From contig CANNZV010000262.1 in NCBI GenBank assembly GCA_947561585.1, positions 186,001 to 250,000 on the forward strand: a stretch of 64,000 nt of DNA, in the 5' to 3' direction. The position numbers were made by a program, and so were the translations under genes. Below, in pieces: positions 54,601 to 60,600 of the stretch (the stretch's first letter is position 1; each line of letters begins with the position of its first letter). Source of the stretch: Caprella mutica. Taxonomy: Eukaryota; Arthropoda; Malacostraca; Amphipoda; Caprellidae. The notes beneath the pieces are model-generated. The model made no database searches. It was not told the DNA's origin and was given only the letters and a program-made list of their open reading frames with translations.

Positions 54601-57600
54601 TTAAAACATGTTTGAACTTGTTGAAACATGTTGAAATTTGTTGAAACATGTTTGAACTTGTTGAAATATGTTGAAATTTGTTGAAACATGTTTGAACTTG
54701 TTGAAATATGTTTGAACTTGTGACGCAGATATATATTGATTACTTTCATTTTCTTTTCAGAAGTAACTACCGATGGGGTTGATATGTACCAAGATGAATA
54801 TGGTCAGCACCAAGGCGGCAAATATAATCCTAGAAATCCAAACGCTAGGAACCAGCCAGGAGGAAGAGGGGGAATGAATCGCAACCAAATGAACAACAGA
54901 GGAGATCAAATGTACGATCAACGAGATCGAAGAGATCGTGCTTATGATGATCGTCAATACGGCGGCCGGGCTGGTGGAGCACCTGGTGCTCGGAACGACC
55001 ACGCTAGGATATTTGTAGCCCTATTTAGCTACGACCCGCAGACGATGAGTCCTAATCCTGATGCTTGCGATGAGGAGCTTGGTTTCAGAGAGGGGCAACT
55101 GATCAGAGTTTACGGAGATAAAGATGCAGATGGTTTCTACTGGGGAGAGGCCGGTGGTAGATCAGGATACGTCCCCTGCAACATTGTATCCGAAGTACAG
55201 GTAGTTCTTCAATCACTATTTTGATTTTATCAATATTTAAAAATGTTATACTAAATAATTATAATTTCTATATCAAGGTTGATGATGATCGAGTAGCTCA
55301 GGAACTGATGAAAGAAACTGACGGTACTACAGTAGGTGGGCGCCGTAGAAGAGAAGGATCTATCGGCAGGGGTGGTAGATTGCAGCAGGGAGACAGATGG
55401 GGTGATATTTACGCAAGTATGCCTGTGAAGAAAATGGTGGCGATCTATGACTATGATCCTCTAGAACTGTCTCCAAATGTAGATTCAGAGGTTAGATATA
55501 TTGCTTATAATTAGGGTTGTGACAATATGCGTTTAAAACATAGATCCCGAAAATATATTGGCGGAGTGGACTAAAGAGACTATTGAATCATTCTAAACCT
55601 GCGGTATATATTATTCGATACCACTACATTTAGTTTCGCGTATGAAATTCTGAAGATCTATGATTTTAAATGCATATTGTCACAACCCTACTTATAATAT
55701 CTATTACGTTCTAGATATAAATATTATAAGTTAATTACTGATATCTCAAATATGCATATATTTGATTGTTTCTAATAGTTTACATGTTAAAATAAATAAC
55801 CTACCACTGCAGGTTGAGCTATCTTTCCAAACGGGTGACATCATTTACGTGTATGGAGACATGGATGACGACGGTTTCTTCATGGGTGAACTACGAGGTC
55901 ACCGAGGGCTTGTACCTTCAAACTTCCTTAAAGAAACTGGCGGCAACCAAGATTACAATGATGACCCGAGGTAGCTACTATCGAAACTTGTCTATAACTT
56001 CATATTTTATCCTATCATTTAAGTTGGTTACCAAGTATCACTGTCAGCAGCAATTTGTTCGGACAATCCAAATAAAACTCTTTTACAGACGCAGAGACAA
56101 TGTGGACCCTCGAGATAGAGTTGGGGCAGCCAGAGGATCTGGACCTGGAGTACACGGACCACCCCCTCCACCCAGACCGGACCAGAGGGGGGCGGTGATG
56201 GGGGACAGAAGGAAAGGTGAGCGTCTCAAATAGAATAAACAGTATTATTCATCTCGACAAGAAACTTAAAAGAAATATATGAACCAGATAATTTGGTCTA
56301 ATTAATTGAAAACAAAGGGAAAGAAAATGAATTTATACAAAGTTTACTAAGATTAGTAAGAACTTCCTAAACTACTTACCATAATTTAAATCACTTCAAT
56401 TTACCTGATATTTTTTTAACCCGAATAAGCCCTCGTTGAAATTTTAAATTAAATAAATACGAAGAAATCATTTCCAACATTTCTCCTCACAACATATTAG
56501 TACTTAAAATAAAAATATTAGTTGAACTAACGACAGTGTATCTAACGCTTTTTATTAATATCTACTTCCTTCAAGTCCCTTGTACTTTTTCCTTTTGGTG
56601 TCTCCAATGTGGCATTTCATTTCAAATTAGAAGTTAAACTTCCAAGTTTTTGAATTCAAAAATGAATCTAAAATTATATTAACAAATATTTGGTTATTAA
56701 CAATTACTGATAGGTCATAATCTTTCTCATACAAACTTACAAAGTTATTAACCATTATCAAATTAAAAATGATCTGCCATTTCTATCACTGCTTTGGGTA
56801 AGATTAACACAAGGTAAATAACTATAGAGCTTTCCCCAAATATTCCAATATCGCTTATACATTACATAACATTATTTTTATAAAGGTCATATACAGGACT
56901 TTCCTATCTACTAGCCAATAATTTAAATATCAAAGCTGTAAATTTAGCTTAATGGTTAATTAATTTATTTTCATTCTAACATAACTTCAATTCCTATAAA
57001 ATTCACAGATGGGTTTTTGAATATTGTACTGACTAATGACCTGCATGCATACCGTATAAGTAATGTGACTTGGTTAGGTTATTCTTCAATCCTCTATGGT
57101 GGATCTTCATATATCTTTCTTCCAGATTTTGGGATTTCGCAGATTTTGAGATTCGTACATTTTGGGATTCGGATTTTTTAGAGATTAAAATTTTGGTCAG
57201 CAATGATAGGCTGGTGTTACCAAATTAAATTTTCCTATACCCCCTTGTTGTTTGGTAGGGATAGTCTTTGACCAGGAAGCTCGAATTGTGTTCACTACAG
57301 ACACTTTGTTGATTGGATTTTGATGGTTGAAAAGGAAAATCTTTCATTGGAGAGTATTCAGAAACATTTGGGGATATCCCAACTATCCCATCTCAACGTC
57401 CAATCACTTTGTAAACTACAGATTGATCTGAGTGATAGTGTGTGTGAAAATAAGAGGAATAGTTTGGTGTTCTAGCACTCCGTCCAATGATCGTCTGTTA
57501 GAACGTTAAAACGAATCATCATTTGCATGTCAAAATTAACAAATGTGGTCACTTACATTAATAAATGTTTGCCATGGAAATTGCACACAAATTTAATTTC

Positions 57601-60600
57601 GACAATAAACATGAAAGAAAGCTTTGTATCGCTTCCAAAACTAAATGTCTAGTGTAGTTTCTCATAGCCCCCTGTCTATTTCATTATTTTCCTTAGTCAA
57701 TTATTAATTTTGCTCTGTGTTTCAAGTAGAATTTTCTTGTGTTCTGAAAATTCCACAGATATAATGCTTTGAAAACTCTATTTTCTAGTATACTTCTTAG
57801 TTGATTGTTAGCTATGTGGTCTATGTGATTTTATTTTTACCGTGTGAACTGTTGTCATTCTTTTCAACTTGAATCTTGATTTGAAAATCTTGGACACCCC
57901 TCTAAATTTCCCTGGAAATTCCTACCTTAGTTGGATGTTAGTGATGCGTGTTAGCTACATCTACTCTGCTGAAAGCTTTCATGCTTCGATTGTGCTCACC
58001 GTTAGCCCGAGTCAAGTCCTTCTCTTGATTTAATCGGTGGAGAAGTTTCAATAGAGTAGAAAAATTCATTTTCACACACACTCTCATGTGTCACAACATC
58101 ATTCTGGTCCAAATGAGTTAGTTAGCTAGGTTTAACTTGAATGAAATTTCAAATTTTGGATGAGAATCTCTTTCAAAAGAAGTGATAGAACAACCAACAG
58201 TTGACCACTAGGAATAAATTTCCAATGAAAGTGATGTGATCTTACTTTTTGGCAATCACCACTAAATGATGACCTCTCCATTTTCTTTTCCATTTTAATC
58301 GAGCAGTTCAATTGAAGGTAAGCAAGCGTTAGTTTTTAAAAGAACTGAACGAGAATATTTCCAACATTGCCCACCCTCTGCAGTTCCTTAAAAGCTTATT
58401 ATCTTCACTGGAATTGCTAAAATGGTTAGATAGAGTTCTAGAACGTCGTCCTGACTGCCGCCTTTCTAAATAGAAAAAGCCTAAAGTTCTAAATTCAATT
58501 TCACCAATTCCCAGCCTGCTAAATTCCATAAAATTTAAAGATTATTCTCTCATAGATTTGAAGGAAATAAGGCATGATTCAGCTCCCTCGTTTAATGTCT
58601 CCTCCCAATTAATGAGCATGAAGTGTAATATTTAAGCATCAGTGAGGATATACACTAAACTGTGAAGGAAAATGTACTGAAATAGAGAAAGAGATCGATA
58701 GTCAACAAATATTCAAAACTGGTAATATCAATATAGCAACATTCAATAAAATCACCACTTTAATAATTAGTATATAGAATGTTTACATAAGCGAAATTAT
58801 TCATAGTTTATTTCAATTCGTCATCTTTAGATGCATAATTCCCAAGTTACTACCATATAATACCTTGAAATTTAATACAAATTAGCTACATAATCTCTTT
58901 ATGCCTTAAAGAAATTATTAAAGGAATAAAGAATATATAAATTTATGATTCAAAGCATTTCCCAAAAAATCCTCAATATTTAATGTGTATTTTGATTGAT
59001 TGCTAGTTTGAGTTTCATGATTCCTCTTTTGAATTTAGCTTTTTTGATTGTTAACAGAATTGGAACAGGGTTTTGAGTAGAAATGGTTAATTTTACAGAC
59101 CCTCGACAAAAGAGAAAGTGCCACAATAGTATAGACTTTTTTGAAAGTACTTCAGAACGTCAGGTAATCGTCGATCCTTTACCATCATCCAACCTGACCA
59201 GCATCCACAATAAAGATACAACTACAAATAAAAAAGTACATTTCCAGACTATATCTGGGAAAAATAATGAACCAAACTATTCTTGGCTGGCAAACTTGAT
59301 GCTAAAACTCAATCCAAAATCAAGTATCAGTAAAGATTCCGTTCAGAAGAATGAGGATATGAATATTACACATCAAACATCAAAACTTTCACCAAAAGAA
59401 AACCAAGTAGGTATAACAGCAATGGACGAAAAGGAAGAAGACAATGTCCAATTGAATCAAGACATCCCTACAGTGATCAAGAATGACAAAGATCACAATG
59501 AATCCAATAGGACTTTAGATGAAGAAATCATTAATGCTGAGAACCAAGATTCCTGTCACCCTATCGAAGCGAGAGGTAGAAGTGATCTGTCTTCTACGAT
59601 GGTGGTATGGCTGTTTCTGTTGCCAGTAATTTCATAGAGTTCATTGATTTTGATACCCTCGGTAAGACAATGCTAGCGTATGTAGAATTTGTTCTCATGG
59701 ATTTTAAAAGCTAATCCGTGGAAAAGGAATTAACCATTAACAAATTTTTGAATTGCTTTTGAACATATATGTAGCTGTTGGGATCGCGGTGTCTTTCTGT
59801 TGCTTGTTTGGTAGAAGATAAATATATATCGTGTTGTAACTTCTCTGTACTAAAATCTCTCTATCTCCTTGGTGTCAACTTAGAAATATATCTTCCCTCT
59901 TAAACTCGAAATTAGGCTCCAAAGTTATTTTTAAATTCCCATTCTATAAATGATTCAATTTCGAGTTTATATGAGTGTAGAAACCCCTGTATTAATTGAT
60001 TATTCTATCGATATCATATACCTTCCTTCTCCTTTCCATTACATAGAGCCTCGCACATTAGGTACTAATAATAGAACCGCTACGAATGATGCTCAGGTGA
60101 GTCCCCAGGCTTGTAAGATAGGTCTGTAGTACCATAGTCCTAGTTGCACCTCACTCTTGCTTGACGCTTGCGCGCTCTTCACCTATTTCCTTATAGCTCC
60201 TAGTAAACCATTTTGAGTTATTCTAGACAGGAATGAAATTTGATGGCATGATTGAGTGTTATTTTCACTTTCTATGAATATGATTAATACTATATATTCA
60301 CTACTGCCAAGCATCCAAAATCTCAGAATATTATTTTTACATCCTAAAACAATCTGTTATGCTCAATTGGTTGTACAGTTCACATTCCACTGAGTGAATT
60401 AATTTTGCGATATCTAGTTACTTGCGCTCATTCCATAGCTTTCTCCATTAATTTTATGGGTAAGTTTTTGCTCTGTGAAAGAGTCTAAATGATAAAAAGT
60501 AAAAGAGAGGAGGTAGAAACCTTGCACATTATAAGTTGATCCGCTAGTATTCACAAAATCAATAAAAATCAATATGACTTTAAGAGCCCGGTCAAACAAG

